Positions 1 through 9,168 are shown, counted from the first letter of the stretch. The stretch is DNA of 18,380 nucleotides from Gemmatimonadota bacterium (GCA_004357415.1 SMVY01000176.1:1-18380), one strand, 5' to 3'. Notes: a model not told the origin generated them from the sequence alone. A program made the numbers and translations.

Positions 1-28
1 ATCAACCCAGCCACAACAGGAAAGAAGC

Positions 29-2233
<2,205 letters not shown>

Positions 2234-2249
2234 TTTCGGAGGAAGGACG

Positions 2250-2281
2250 CTCGAGCGCTGCTGAAACCCAGCAGCGCCGAG
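2250..2281 (+). terminator. Strong hairpin just after katG, possible terminator
   Basis: Seventeen bases after the katG stop there is a perfect 9-bp inverted repeat (GCGCTGCTG / CAGCAGCGC) with loop AAACC. It is extended by CTCG/CGAG across one bulged A, giving a 13-bp stem. No run of T follows, so it is not a canonical intrinsic terminator. It may instead stabilise the 3' end or act with Rho. Confidence 0.5.
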
Positions 2282-2616
2282 CATCAACTCTGGGGTGAAT
2301 GGGCCAGGAACCCTAAGAGTCGTCAATACTGGTAGGCCCGGCCGTTCATTTCGGCACGCTGGAAGCACGGCCCGCAGTTCAACGGCAGGACGTTAGACCG
2401 ATCGCCCCGTGGTAGTCGATCTCATTTATCGAGGACCAATCCGGAGCACCGAGCCATCCAACAAGTGATTGCTGCTGTCACCTCAAGAGCAGGTAGGTGC
2501 GAACCTGGCTATCGCTCAGCATGTTGGCCGTGCAGCAGAATCACCGAGCCGATAGGTGGCTGTGACCAGCACACCGCCGCTATACAGAGTATCGACGATA
2601 GACCAAGGAGGTCCCC
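2282..2616. other. Intergenic gap, no gene recognised
   Basis: No open frame here has coding character, and neither an RNA gene nor a clear sigma-70 promoter was recognised. The last bases hold the ribosome binding site of the next gene. The region must contain the promoter of the SBP56-like gene if katG transcription ends at the preceding hairpin. Confidence 0.5.
2605..2611 (+). promoter_or_regulatory. Shine-Dalgarno AAGGAGG that selects a TTG start
   Basis: A full-consensus AAGGAGG ends 5 bases before TTG 2617. The in-frame GTG at 2623 is 11 bases away and the ATG at 2632 is 20 bases away. The spacing favours the TTG, with GTG 2623 as second choice. Confidence 0.75.
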
Positions 2617-3876
2617 TTGTCAGTGCGCGGCATGAAGTTGTTGGTGTTCGTGTTGGGCCTTACCCAGTACCTTGGGTGCAGCCGCTCGCCGGACGCTGGC
2701 GCACCACGCGCCCCCGAACCCGCTGGGTACCTGTTCGCCTGGGTCGGTGATCAGGACGAACGCGAGGGCGACTCGAATTTCCTTGCGGTGATCGACGTGG
2801 ATCCGGCTAGCGCCACCTACCGCCAGGTCGTCGCGACAGCGCCAATCGGCACGGTGGGCGGCATGCCGCATCATAGCGAGACCCAGATGCCCCCGGACGG
2901 ACAGGCGCTTTTCGCCAATGCGTTCATGGCTGGGCGGTCCTGGCTGTTCGACCTCAGCAACCCACTTGAACCCAAGGCGGTCGGCGAGGTGGACAGTGTG
3001 CCCGGCTACCACACGCCGCACAGCTTCCTCCGGGTTGCCGATGGTACCGTTCTCGCCACCATGCAGTTCGGCGACGACGACGAGGCCGGCCGGCCCGGCG
3101 GCCTCGCGCGGTTTGCACCGGACGGGCGCTTGCTTGGCGTCTCCAGCTCCGCCGACCCTGAATTCGAGGGTGCCCCGATCCGGACCTACGCGCTGGACGC
3201 TTCAGCGGTGATCGATCGGATCGTCACAACGAGCTCACCGATGGACGATGAACGGACCGCGGACGTCATCCAGCTGTGGCGGCTCTCGGATCTGACACGT
3301 CTCAAGACGATTCCCGTGCCGGAGGTCGAGTCGGACTCCGCTTGGCGCTACCCGTTCGAAGTCAAGTTCCTCGAGGATGATCGAACGGCGATGATGAACA
3401 CCTTCTACTGCGGGTTCTACCTGCTTACCGAACTCGACGGCGACGATCCGCGGATCGAACGAGTGATGGTACTCGAACAGCCCAAATACACCTGGTGCGG
3501 CGTTCCGGTGGTCATTGGCCACTACTGGATCATGCCGGTGACCCAAGCCCGCGAGGTCGTGGTGCTCGACATCGCCGACCCGCGAAAGCCGAGAGTCGTC
3601 AGCCGGCTCACCGGCGATTCAACCTTCATGCCGCACTGGGCAGCCCGTGATCCCGGGAGTGACCGGGTCGTGTTCACGAGCCATGCGGACGAGGACCCGC
3701 GGATCCTCATAGCCAGGTTCGATTCCGGCACCGGGGTCCTGACCTGGGATGAGACTTTCCGTGACCCCGCGTCCGGCCGGCTGGGAGTGTCGTTCAAGCG
3801 GGCCGATTGGCCCCATGGTGCAAGCGGGTCGGCGATGCCGCACGGAGTCCTGTTCGGCGGAACACGTATGCGGTAA
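2617..3876 (+). CDS. Exported SBP56-like beta-propeller protein (selenium-binding protein / methanethiol oxidase family relative)
   Basis: The 419-residue product resembles the SBP56 family, whose characterised bacterial member is a copper-dependent methanethiol oxidase. The best family match is near the N-terminus: NFLAVIDVDPASATYRQVV parallels the DYLATVDVDP opening blade of SBP56. Candidate metal ligands recur in family-like contexts: His85-His86 (PHHSE), His132 and His135 (HTPHS), His340 (MPHW) and His409 (MPHGVLF). Repeated blade-type segments (WLFDLSNPLEP, VVVLDIADPRKP) support a propeller. The N-terminus carries a short hydrophobic segment ending in LGC at residues 19-21, consistent with a lipoprotein or secreted form but with an atypical lipobox. 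The TTG start is chosen from the Shine-Dalgarno. The DUF188 gene follows 14 bases later. Actual substrate and metal are inferred; it could also be a generic LVIVD/WD-like propeller. Confidence 0.65.
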   Translation: MSVRGMKLLVFVLGLTQYLGCSRSPDAGAPRAPEPAGYLFAWVGDQDEREGDSNFLAVIDVDPASATYRQVVATAPIGTVGGMPHHSETQMPPDGQALFANAFMAGRSWLFDLSNPLEPKAVGEVDSVPGYHTPHSFLRVADGTVLATMQFGDDDEAGRPGGLARFAPDGRLLGVSSSADPEFEGAPIRTYALDASAVIDRIVTTSSPMDDERTADVIQLWRLSDLTRLKTIPVPEVESDSAWRYPFEVKFLEDDRTAMMNTFYCGFYLLTELDGDDPRIERVMVLEQPKYTWCGVPVVIGHYWIMPVTQAREVVVLDIADPRKPRVVSRLTGDSTFMPHWAARDPGSDRVVFTSHADEDPRILIARFDSGTGVLTWDETFRDPASGRLGVSFKRADWPHGASGSAMPHGVLFGGTRMR

Positions 3877-3890
3877 GTGAGGATCTTCGT

Positions 3891-4358
3891 TTGCTGCACA
3901 TCTTCGTAGACGCTGACGCTTGCCCAATCAAGCAGGAGGTATATCGCGTCGCGCGCCGGTATCGCCTCGAGGTGACATTGGTGGCCAATTCCTGGATGCG
4001 AACGCCGGATGAACGATGGATTGCACTCGAAGTCGTAGGGAACGCCCTCGACGCGGCCGATGATTGGATCGTCGGCCAGGTGCAACCTCACGACATCGTG
4101 ATCACCGCTGACATCTTGCTTGCCAGCCGCTGCCTCCAGGAAGGCGCGCGGGTAATCGGCACAACAGGGAAGCCGTTCACGGAAAACAACATCGGCGAAG
4201 CCGTCGCGACCAGGGACCTGCTGTCACAACTTCGCGAGGCCGGAGAGATAACGGGCGGGCCCGCGCCACTGAAGAAGAGTGACCGGTCACGGTTTCTTCA
4301 GCAGCTCGACCAAGCGATTCAGTCAATCCGTCGTCAGCACCCGTTCAACGGCGCCTAG
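3891..4358 (+). CDS. YaiI/YqxD family protein (DUF188)
   Basis: This 155-residue protein matches the YaiI/YqxD family along its whole length (E. coli YaiI is about 152 residues). Signatures are the N-terminal HIFVDADACP (residues 3-12), the central DIVITADILLASRCL, the GxxFTxxNI region and the C-terminal TGGPAPLKKSDRSRF. The fold is thought to be PIN/NYN-nuclease-like, with the paired aspartates (Asp7, Asp9) as likely metal ligands; no firm function is established. The start is TTG 3891, with GAGG at 3879-3882 spaced 8 bases. This removes an unsupported N-terminal extension that would overlap the preceding gene. It is probably co-transcribed with the SBP56-like gene and converges with the helicase 24 bases downstream. 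Confidence 0.9.
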   Translation: MLHIFVDADACPIKQEVYRVARRYRLEVTLVANSWMRTPDERWIALEVVGNALDAADDWIVGQVQPHDIVITADILLASRCLQEGARVIGTTGKPFTENNIGEAVATRDLLSQLREAGEITGGPAPLKKSDRSRFLQQLDQAIQSIRRQHPFNGA

Positions 4359-4382
4359 AAACGGGTTGCAGGGGGCGGCGCT

Positions 4383-5696
4383 TCACCGCCCGCCGGATCG
4401 GCGTCCCCGGCGCCCCTGGCGCGACCGTTTCGGGGTGGGCACCGCAGCCCGCCCAGGTGCGGCCGCGCGGCGCTCGGCGTTGACCCTCGCTCGGGCTCGA
4501 TCTTCTTTCTTGCGAGCCCTGATCGCGGCGATCCGCTCGGCGATCGGCACCTCCAGCTTGGCCTCGGGCCTGGCGCTGTAATCGAAGTCGGGCACCTTCA
4601 CCCGCGGTATCCTCTGCCCCACCGCCCGCTCGATGGCGCGTAGCTCGCGCTCTTCCTCCGGTGCCACGAAGGTGAAGGCCTCGCCCCGGGCTTCCGCCCG
4701 AGCCGTCCGGCCCACGCGGTGGATGTAGTCATCGGGCACCTTCGGCACGTCGAAGTTCACCACGTGCCCCAGCGCCTCCACATCGATGCCCCGCGCGGCG
4801 ATGTCGGTGGCCACCAGCACCCGGAACTTGCCCGCCTTGAACCCCGCAAGCGCCGCGGTGCGCTGCGCCTGCGACCGGTTGCCGTGGATCCGCTCCGCCA
4901 CGATGCCGGCACTCACCAGGGACTTGCACAGTCGGTCGGCGCGATGCTTCGTGCGAGTGAACACCAGCGCTTCCTTCAGATCCCCGCGCTCGAGGAGTTT
5001 TATCAGCAGGCCACGCTTGAGTTCCTGGGGAACCGGGTACACCGCCTGAGTGATCCCCGGCGCGGGGGCGGCCCGGCGCTGGAGCTGGATGCGAACCGGT
5101 GACTGCAACAGCTCACGCGTCAACGCCACGATCGGCTCCGGCATGGTGGCGCTGAAGAACAACGTCTGGCGCTGCCGGGGAAGCTGGCGAACGATCCTCT
5201 TCACGTCGGGCAAGAACCCCATGTCGAGCATCCGGTCGGCCTCGTCGAGCACGAAATATTCCACGTCATCGAGCCGGGCGTAGTCCGAGCGCAGGTGGTC
5301 CAGCAGCCGGCCCGGCGTGGCAATGAGCACGTTTACCTTCCGGCGGAAGGCGGCTTCCTGCGGGCCCATGCCCACGCCGCCGAAGATGGCGGCGGCGGTG
5401 ATCGGGGTATGCTTCCCTAGATCCTGGAGGTCTCCCAGGATCTGGGCCGCCAACTCCCGCGTGGGCGTCACTATCAGAGCCCGAGTCGCCCGCCGCGGGT
5501 TGGCCAGGATCTGATGCATGATCGGCCACAGAAAGGCCGCCGTCTTGCCACTCCCCGTCATGGCGCAGGCGAGCACGTCGCGACCCGCCAGTCCGGGCGG
5601 AACGGCCTCGGTCTGGATGGGCGTGGGGCGGACGAATCCGAGATCACGGATGCCGCGGTGGAGACTCGGGTGCAATCCCAGGTTACTAAAAGGCAC
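4383..5696 (-). CDS. DEAD-box ATP-dependent RNA helicase, RhlE type
   Basis: The 437-residue protein has the complete DEAD-box helicase motif set. These are the Q motif (Phe3 to Gln28), motif I AMTGSGKT (45-52), Ia PTRELA (78-83), Ib TPGR (127-130), II DEAD (151-154), III SAT (182-184), V ATDIAARGIDV (296-306) and VI HRVGRTAR (326-333). A basic, Arg/Ala-rich tail (about 385-437) follows, as in RhlE-type proteins that bind RNA with an unstructured tail. Likely roles are ribosome assembly, RNA turnover and cold adaptation. The frame is open back to 5951, but the extension has no family match. GTG 5696 is chosen because it sits directly before the Q motif and has AGGA five bases upstream. A five-codon mini-ORF lies in the leader at 5704-5718. 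Confidence 0.93.
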   Translation of the reverse strand: MPFSNLGLHPSLHRGIRDLGFVRPTPIQTEAVPPGLAGRDVLACAMTGSGKTAAFLWPIMHQILANPRRATRALIVTPTRELAAQILGDLQDLGKHTPITAAAIFGGVGMGPQEAAFRRKVNVLIATPGRLLDHLRSDYARLDDVEYFVLDEADRMLDMGFLPDVKRIVRQLPRQRQTLFFSATMPEPIVALTRELLQSPVRIQLQRRAAPAPGITQAVYPVPQELKRGLLIKLLERGDLKEALVFTRTKHRADRLCKSLVSAGIVAERIHGNRSQAQRTAALAGFKAGKFRVLVATDIAARGIDVEALGHVVNFDVPKVPDDYIHRVGRTARAEARGEAFTFVAPEEERELRAIERAVGQRIPRVKVPDFDYSARPEAKLEVPIAERIAAIRARKKEDRARARVNAERRAAAPGRAAVPTPKRSRQGRRGRRSGGR

Positions 5697-5908
5697 AAGT
5701 GTCCTATCGTTGTGGCATGGCCCTCCGACGATCTGCCGGTTAGCCGTACTCGTTGCTGCGCACTGATGATGAAGGGAATCCTGCGAAGCCGCCTGTGCGC
5801 GCTGGCGGTACCGGGTCGACAACCCAACCCCCGACGGCGGGAAGCTTAAGGGTACGCCGGCTGCCACACAACCCGTGAGGATGGTCGAGCGGAGGCAACG
5901 CCGACCCC

Positions 5909-5915
5909 TTATCTT
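5909..5915 (+). promoter_or_regulatory. TTATCTT, candidate -10 element (copy 1)
   Basis: The heptamer TTATCTT lies about 48 bases before ATG 5963 in GC-rich intergenic sequence. The same heptamer occurs at 6193 and 18244, always upstream of a plus-strand gene. No good -35 box is visible at 16-18 bases spacing. Confidence 0.35.
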
Positions 5916-5962
5916 GCTCTGTTGACCCTGGCTCCTCAGATCGGCCCCCATTCCACCCCGAG

Positions 5963-6148
5963 ATGCCCTTGCCCAAGCGGAACTATGGTTTCGAGAAGCG
6001 GCAGAAAGAACTGGCGAAGAAGCGTAAACGCGAGGAAAAGCGCCAGCGCCGCGCCGAACGAGACGCGCCCGACGACCCCACCCCAGCCGACCAAGACACA
6101 GACCCCGATTCCCCCGATTCCCCCGATACGCCCGCGGCCCAGCAGTAG
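5963..6148 (+). CDS. Small, highly basic conserved-type protein, function unknown
   Basis: This is a 61-residue protein. The first half (MPLPKRNYGFEKRQKELAKK and the following KRKREEKRQRR) is a charged helix of alternating basic and acidic residues. The second half is an acidic, proline-rich, low-complexity tail containing DSPDSPD. I recall short proteins with the same KRNYGFEKRQKE-type opening in other bacteria, so it is likely a genuine small gene; no function is known to me. The basic helix could contact RNA or the ribosome, but that is only a guess from composition. There is no strong Shine-Dalgarno; a candidate -10 element lies about 48 bases upstream. The divergent neighbour is the RNA helicase, which makes an RNA-related role conceivable. 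Confidence 0.65.
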   Translation: MPLPKRNYGFEKRQKELAKKRKREEKRQRRAERDAPDDPTPADQDTDPDSPDSPDTPAAQQ

Positions 6149-6192
6149 CGCCTCGAGACCGCCTTCAGGCCGCCTCCGGGAAGGACACCGGG

Positions 6193-6199
6193 TTATCTT
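6193..6199 (+). promoter_or_regulatory. TTATCTT, candidate -10 element (copy 2)
   Basis: The heptamer lies in the gap before the 86-residue gene. A transcript starting about 7 bases downstream would begin at the ATG at 6206, which opens a 25-codon frame. Confidence 0.35.
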
Positions 6200-6205
6200 T
6201 GGGGA

Positions 6206-6283
6206 ATGGCTTCCTACCCAACCTCCTGGTGCTCCTTCCCGGCGCCATTCCTGGCTTGGCCCCGTGACCGGAGCATTGCATGA
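6206..6283 (+). CDS. Possible 25-codon upstream ORF, coupled to the next gene
   Basis: ATG 6206 opens a 25-residue frame whose TGA (6281-6283) overlaps the ATG at 6280 as ATGA. GGGGA abuts the ATG too closely to act as a ribosome binding site, so it would have to be leaderless from the TTATCTT element. The peptide is Trp/Pro/Ser-rich and matches nothing I recognise. It may be chance. Confidence 0.2.
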   Translation: MASYPTSWCSFPAPFLAWPRDRSIA

Positions 6284-6540
6284 GCGCCTTTAAACCACAG
6301 CAGCGCCATCTCGCCATTGACGACCGGACCTTTCATTTTGTCTCCTACGAGGCCCATCCGCCGAATGAGCGGCGCGGCGAACTGGGCGGCCCCGCCATGT
6401 GGTACTTGATGGTCGAGGGTCGCCGGTGCCCCGCGGTGGCCTATGATCCGGCCCAGGAACTAGAGGACGTGGACCGAGCATTGACGCGCTGGGTCCACGC
6501 CAACGCCTTGGCCCCGGCCGCCACAACGCCACCAAGCTGA
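6280..6540 (+). CDS. Hypothetical protein, 86 residues
   Basis: I do not recognise a named family. The protein is soluble, with no signal peptide or membrane segment. It has an ordered-looking core (FHFVSYEAHPPNERRGE, then PAMWYLMVEGRRCPAVAYD) followed by an acidic helix (EDVDRALTRWVHANAL) and a low-complexity tail. The aromatic MWYLM segment and codon use like its neighbours support a real gene. GGAG at 6267-6270 is spaced 9 bases before the ATG. The gene lies 131 bases after the small basic gene and 78 bases before the hemolysin III gene, on the same strand. Confidence 0.7.
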   Translation: MSAFKPQQRHLAIDDRTFHFVSYEAHPPNERRGELGGPAMWYLMVEGRRCPAVAYDPAQELEDVDRALTRWVHANALAPAATTPPS

Positions 6541-6618
6541 GCCGGTCGCCGGTCACAAATGGCAGCCTCGGCCTTCATCTCATGGGCAGTGCCTTAGGAA
6601 CCAGTTCAGGGGTGTTGG

Positions 6619-7257
6619 GTGCACATTTCTCAACAGTCAGCCGGCGAAGAGATCGCCAATAGCGTCAGCCACGGCGTTGGCTTTCTGGCGGTCATCGCGG
6701 TGACGCCGATCTTGGTGCTGGGTGCGATCCCCCACGGTGCCGCCAGTATCGTGGGCGTCAGCATCTTCGCCGCGACGATGGCTGTGCTGTACCTCACATC
6801 CACTCTCTACCATGCCTTCCCGCACTCGCCAGCCAAGCGGGCACTTCGGGTCATCGATCACGGGGCGATCTTTCTTCTCATTGCCGGTACCTACACGCCT
6901 TTCACCCTCGGCATACTGCGTGGCGCGTGGGGTTGGACGCTGTTCGGCACGGTGTGGGGCCTGGCGCTCGCGGGAGTACTCTTCAAGGTGGTCGGGGGGC
7001 GGGGGCTACGGTACCCGATTGCCTCCACGGCGATCTACCTGGCGATGGGCTGGCTGGTGATTGTTGCGATCCAACCGCTATGGCAGCGCATGCCTCAGGC
7101 GGGTCTCATCTGGCTCGTGGCCGGCGGTGTGGCCTATACCGGGGGCGTGGCGTTCTACGCTCTGAAGCGAGTGCGCTACAGTCATTTTCTATGGCACCTC
7201 TGCGTCCTGACCGGCACCACGTGCCACTTCTTCGCCGTGATCGGGTACGCGGCTTGA
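6619..7257 (+). CDS. Hemolysin III / PAQR family integral membrane protein
   Basis: This 212-residue, seven-helix membrane protein belongs to the hemolysin III (YqfA/YplQ) branch of the PAQR superfamily. Family signatures are LYHAFPHSP with His65, the following DHGAIFLLIAGTYTPF (Asp80, His81), and the C-terminal SHFLWHLCVLTGTTCHFF with His189, His193 and His203. The conserved His/Asp residues are those that form the metal site in PAQR proteins. Bacterial members have been linked to membrane-lipid homeostasis; haemolysis is a historical label and should not be taken as function here. The GTG start has AGGGG at 6608-6612, six bases upstream. The length is typical for the family. Confidence 0.92.
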   Translation: MHISQQSAGEEIANSVSHGVGFLAVIAVTPILVLGAIPHGAASIVGVSIFAATMAVLYLTSTLYHAFPHSPAKRALRVIDHGAIFLLIAGTYTPFTLGILRGAWGWTLFGTVWGLALAGVLFKVVGGRGLRYPIASTAIYLAMGWLVIVAIQPLWQRMPQAGLIWLVAGGVAYTGGVAFYALKRVRYSHFLWHLCVLTGTTCHFFAVIGYAA

Positions 7258-7312
7258 CACACCTCTCCCGCTATTCCGGGCCGGGCTGTGATTGGCACAC
7301 TGTCGCTCACCG

Positions 7313-7507
7313 ATGGTTCTGTTTACCATCGTGGCGGGGTTCGTCGTCACCATCGTGGCGGTCGGCCTGCTGACCAGCCCAATCCGACCGCTGCTGCCCT
7401 GGTGGTCCATAGTGGTCGCCAACGCCCTCGCTGTGCTACTCGCCGGCGGGTACCTGCTTCGCAGTCGCCCGGGTACCTGGAGCCGGCTCAGTCCCTTCGC
7501 CAGCTGA
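7313..7507 (+). CDS. Small two-helix membrane protein, hypothetical
   Basis: The 64-residue frame encodes two hydrophobic helices: about residues 2-24 (VLFTIVAGFVVTIVAVGLL) and about 37-53 (WWSIVVANALAVLLAGGYLL). They are separated by a Pro/Trp-rich turn, and a basic tail (RSRPGTWSRL) follows. Codon third positions are strongly GC-biased like true genes nearby, which supports it despite the lack of a clear Shine-Dalgarno. ATG 7313 is chosen; an in-frame TTG at 7292 is an alternative. It follows the hemolysin III gene by 55 bases and may be co-transcribed. I do not recognise a family. Confidence 0.5.
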   Translation: MVLFTIVAGFVVTIVAVGLLTSPIRPLLPWWSIVVANALAVLLAGGYLLRSRPGTWSRLSPFAS

Positions 7508-7662
7508 CGTCTCTTCGTCAATCGGCGAAGCGACTCGGTCTCCTCCTGCGGCATTAGAAAGTGCGGCACGAGGGCTTGGCAAGTCATGGATTGACGTGGG
7601 TAACTCGCTGGTGGCGGGCACTCAACGCCAGGTCGCCTCGGCAATACCCACAAAGGAACGGC

Positions 7663-8196
7663 ATGCGCCTTACAACTGGTACCAGAGCACAGCACATACG
7701 GCTTCCCGCAATCGACGGCTCGATGTTCGAGAGCGAAAGCACGACAGGACAACCGTTCATGTTGTCCTTTTTCCGTTTTGCAAGTTGTCCTTTCTGTAAT
7801 CTGCGGGTAAACCAACTGGTCAGGCGCTTTCATGAGTTCGGTAACGACTTCACCATCGTTGCCGTGTTCGATTCGCCGCTGGATAATCTGATACGGCATG
7901 CCGAAGGGCACAAAGCGCCGTTCCCCATTGTGGCAGACGCAGACAACACCTACTACAGGGAGTATGGTATCGAGCACTCCGTTGGTGGGGTGTTGAAAGG
8001 CATGTTCTTGCGCATGCCGACTCTGCTACGAGCAATGTTCAAAGGATACGTGCCAACCACCATCAAAGGCAGCGTGACGACCATGCCGGCTGATTTCCTG
8101 ATCGACCGTGAAGGCATCATTCAGGTGGCGTACTACGGCAAAGACGAAGGAGATCATCTGCCGTTTGATACTGTTAGGAGCTTTTCACATCGCTGA
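7663..8196 (+). CDS. Peroxiredoxin-like (AhpC/TSA) thiol-disulfide protein
   Basis: This 177-residue thioredoxin-fold protein has a redox motif FFRFASCPFCNLRV with Cys42 and Cys45, and a later cis-proline region TTMPADFLIDREG (Pro142) followed by the typical VAYYGKD strand. This is the layout of peroxiredoxin-like proteins with a CPxC motif, not of classical 2-Cys peroxiredoxins, which carry PxxxTxxC. It probably reduces peroxides or protein disulfides in the cytoplasm, since no signal peptide is seen. ATG 7663 is chosen for AAGGA at 7653-7657, five bases upstream; the frame is open further back without support. Base composition is plainly more AT-rich than the flanking genes (for example codons TTT, AAA, GGT, CAT are frequent), suggesting horizontal acquisition. 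It ends at a strong bidirectional terminator. Confidence 0.85.
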   Translation: MRLTTGTRAQHIRLPAIDGSMFESESTTGQPFMLSFFRFASCPFCNLRVNQLVRRFHEFGNDFTIVAVFDSPLDNLIRHAEGHKAPFPIVADADNTYYREYGIEHSVGGVLKGMFLRMPTLLRAMFKGYVPTTIKGSVTTMPADFLIDREGIIQVAYYGKDEGDHLPFDTVRSFSHR

Positions 8197-8251
8197 GTGA
8201 GAGAGCTGGGCGGCCAAGGCCGTATGACACAGCCCTAGCGCACAGAAAAAG

Positions 8252-8276
8252 GGCCCACGCCGAATCGGCATGGGCC
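8252..8276. terminator. Bidirectional intrinsic terminator
   Basis: An 11-bp stem (GGCCCACGCCG / CGGCATGGGCC) with a three-base loop lies between convergent genes. Read on the minus strand, the only imperfect pair becomes a G-U wobble and the stem is followed by CTTTTTCTG, a good terminator for the lipoprotein gene. Read on the plus strand, it is followed by TTTCTCATTTC and would stop the peroxiredoxin transcript. Confidence 0.85.
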
Positions 8277-8307
8277 TTTCTCATTTCAGGAGATCTTACT
8301 GCTGGTT

Positions 8308-9168
8308 CTAGCGAACGAACGACGCCAGCGAATCGATGTCCACGCCGCCGGCCGATGGCCCGGTAAACGTGCCGCTGAAAATCTGCGGCGCCTGACCCTG
8401 AGACTGTACGGTGACGACCCAGTTGGTTTCGGGTTCACCGCAGTCCGACCAGTAGTCGAGCGACACCTTGTACGTTCCCGATGGTGCCCCATCGGTCGGC
8501 CACACGATGTTCTCGTTGTTGATGTCGTCGATGCTGCACGCCGGGTTGGAATCGAGGTCGAGAAAGCCACCGCTCTGGGATTGCAGGTTACCGAAGTAGA
8601 CCTGTTCACCACTGGGGTCGGTCACCCGAAGGTCGACGTCGGTCGGCGCATCCCATACCACGCTGACCTGCACGTCACCGGTGGCCACGCGAATGATGCG
8701 CACCGCATGCGCGGCAAAGTCGCCCTGGCCCGAGCCGCTACTCAGCCCGTAAAGGACGTTCATGTTGTCGGTGGCGTTGGCGCTCGGATGGATGGTCGCC
8801 ACCAGCTCCACGGACGTCACCGCCGCCGGCAGTACCAACTCGTAGTAATCGTCGAGACCCTCGATCGCCAGCACCACCCGGTTGAAGGCGGTGGCGCTGG
8901 TGACGGTCATCGGCAAACTGCCGCCGTTGATACCCACACTGATGCCGTCCAACGACGCCACCGGGCCACCCACGGCAGCCGGGCGGGCGCCCCGACGGAG
9001 TGTGGCCGTCGTGGCGCCATCGAGTGTGGACAGAGCGCTCAACACGTCATCCACCGCGGGGAGAACGTTCGGCTTGAGTTCACCACCACCACACGCCGTC
9101 ATCAAGACTGCGGCGGCTACCATGCCCCAGCCTGGGGCTTTCCGTAGTACTGCTCCGAGGACTTTCAC
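8308..9168 (-). CDS. Exported lipoprotein with YfaP/DUF2135-like domain
   Basis: The 286-residue protein begins with a signal peptide whose hydrophobic core (MVAAAVLM) ends in the lipobox-like MTAC. Cys26 would be the lipidated residue, followed by GGGE, so envelope anchoring is likely. Residues about 165-255 match the YfaP/DUF2135-type beta domain: VVWDAPTDVDLRVTDPSG, then GGFLDLDSNPAC, NENIVW and SGTYKVSLDYWSDCG. Cys211 and Cys243 could form a disulfide. The acidic DVDL and DLDSN segments suggest calcium or carbohydrate contacts, but this is inference. The N-terminal 140 residues are not recognised. GTG 9168 is chosen because AGGAG lies seven bases upstream and it gives a proper signal peptide; the longer ATG frame does not. 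The gene is 241 bases downstream of fadJ, so it is probably transcribed separately. Confidence 0.8.
   Translation of the reverse strand: MKVLGAVLRKAPGWGMVAAAVLMTACGGGELKPNVLPAVDDVLSALSTLDGATTATLRRGARPAAVGGPVASLDGISVGINGGSLPMTVTSATAFNRVVLAIEGLDDYYELVLPAAVTSVELVATIHPSANATDNMNVLYGLSSGSGQGDFAAHAVRIIRVATGDVQVSVVWDAPTDVDLRVTDPSGEQVYFGNLQSQSGGFLDLDSNPACSIDDINNENIVWPTDGAPSGTYKVSLDYWSDCGEPETNWVVTVQSQGQAPQIFSGTFTGPSAGGVDIDSLASFVR

Noticed and set aside
4374..4390. GGCGG/CCGCC hairpin between the convergent DUF188 and helicase genes
   Set aside because: The stem is only 5 bp with no T-tract, and it runs into the helicase coding end; too weak to call a terminator.
5697..5951. N-terminal extension of the helicase to an ATG at 5951
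   Set aside because: The extra residues are low-complexity with no family match, while GTG 5696 sits directly before the Q motif with a Shine-Dalgarno.
7508..7662. Possible attachment or cassette recombination site before the low-GC peroxiredoxin-like gene
   Set aside because: A short TGCGGCA repeat was noticed, but there is no recognisable attC core pair, integrase or matching copy after the gene.
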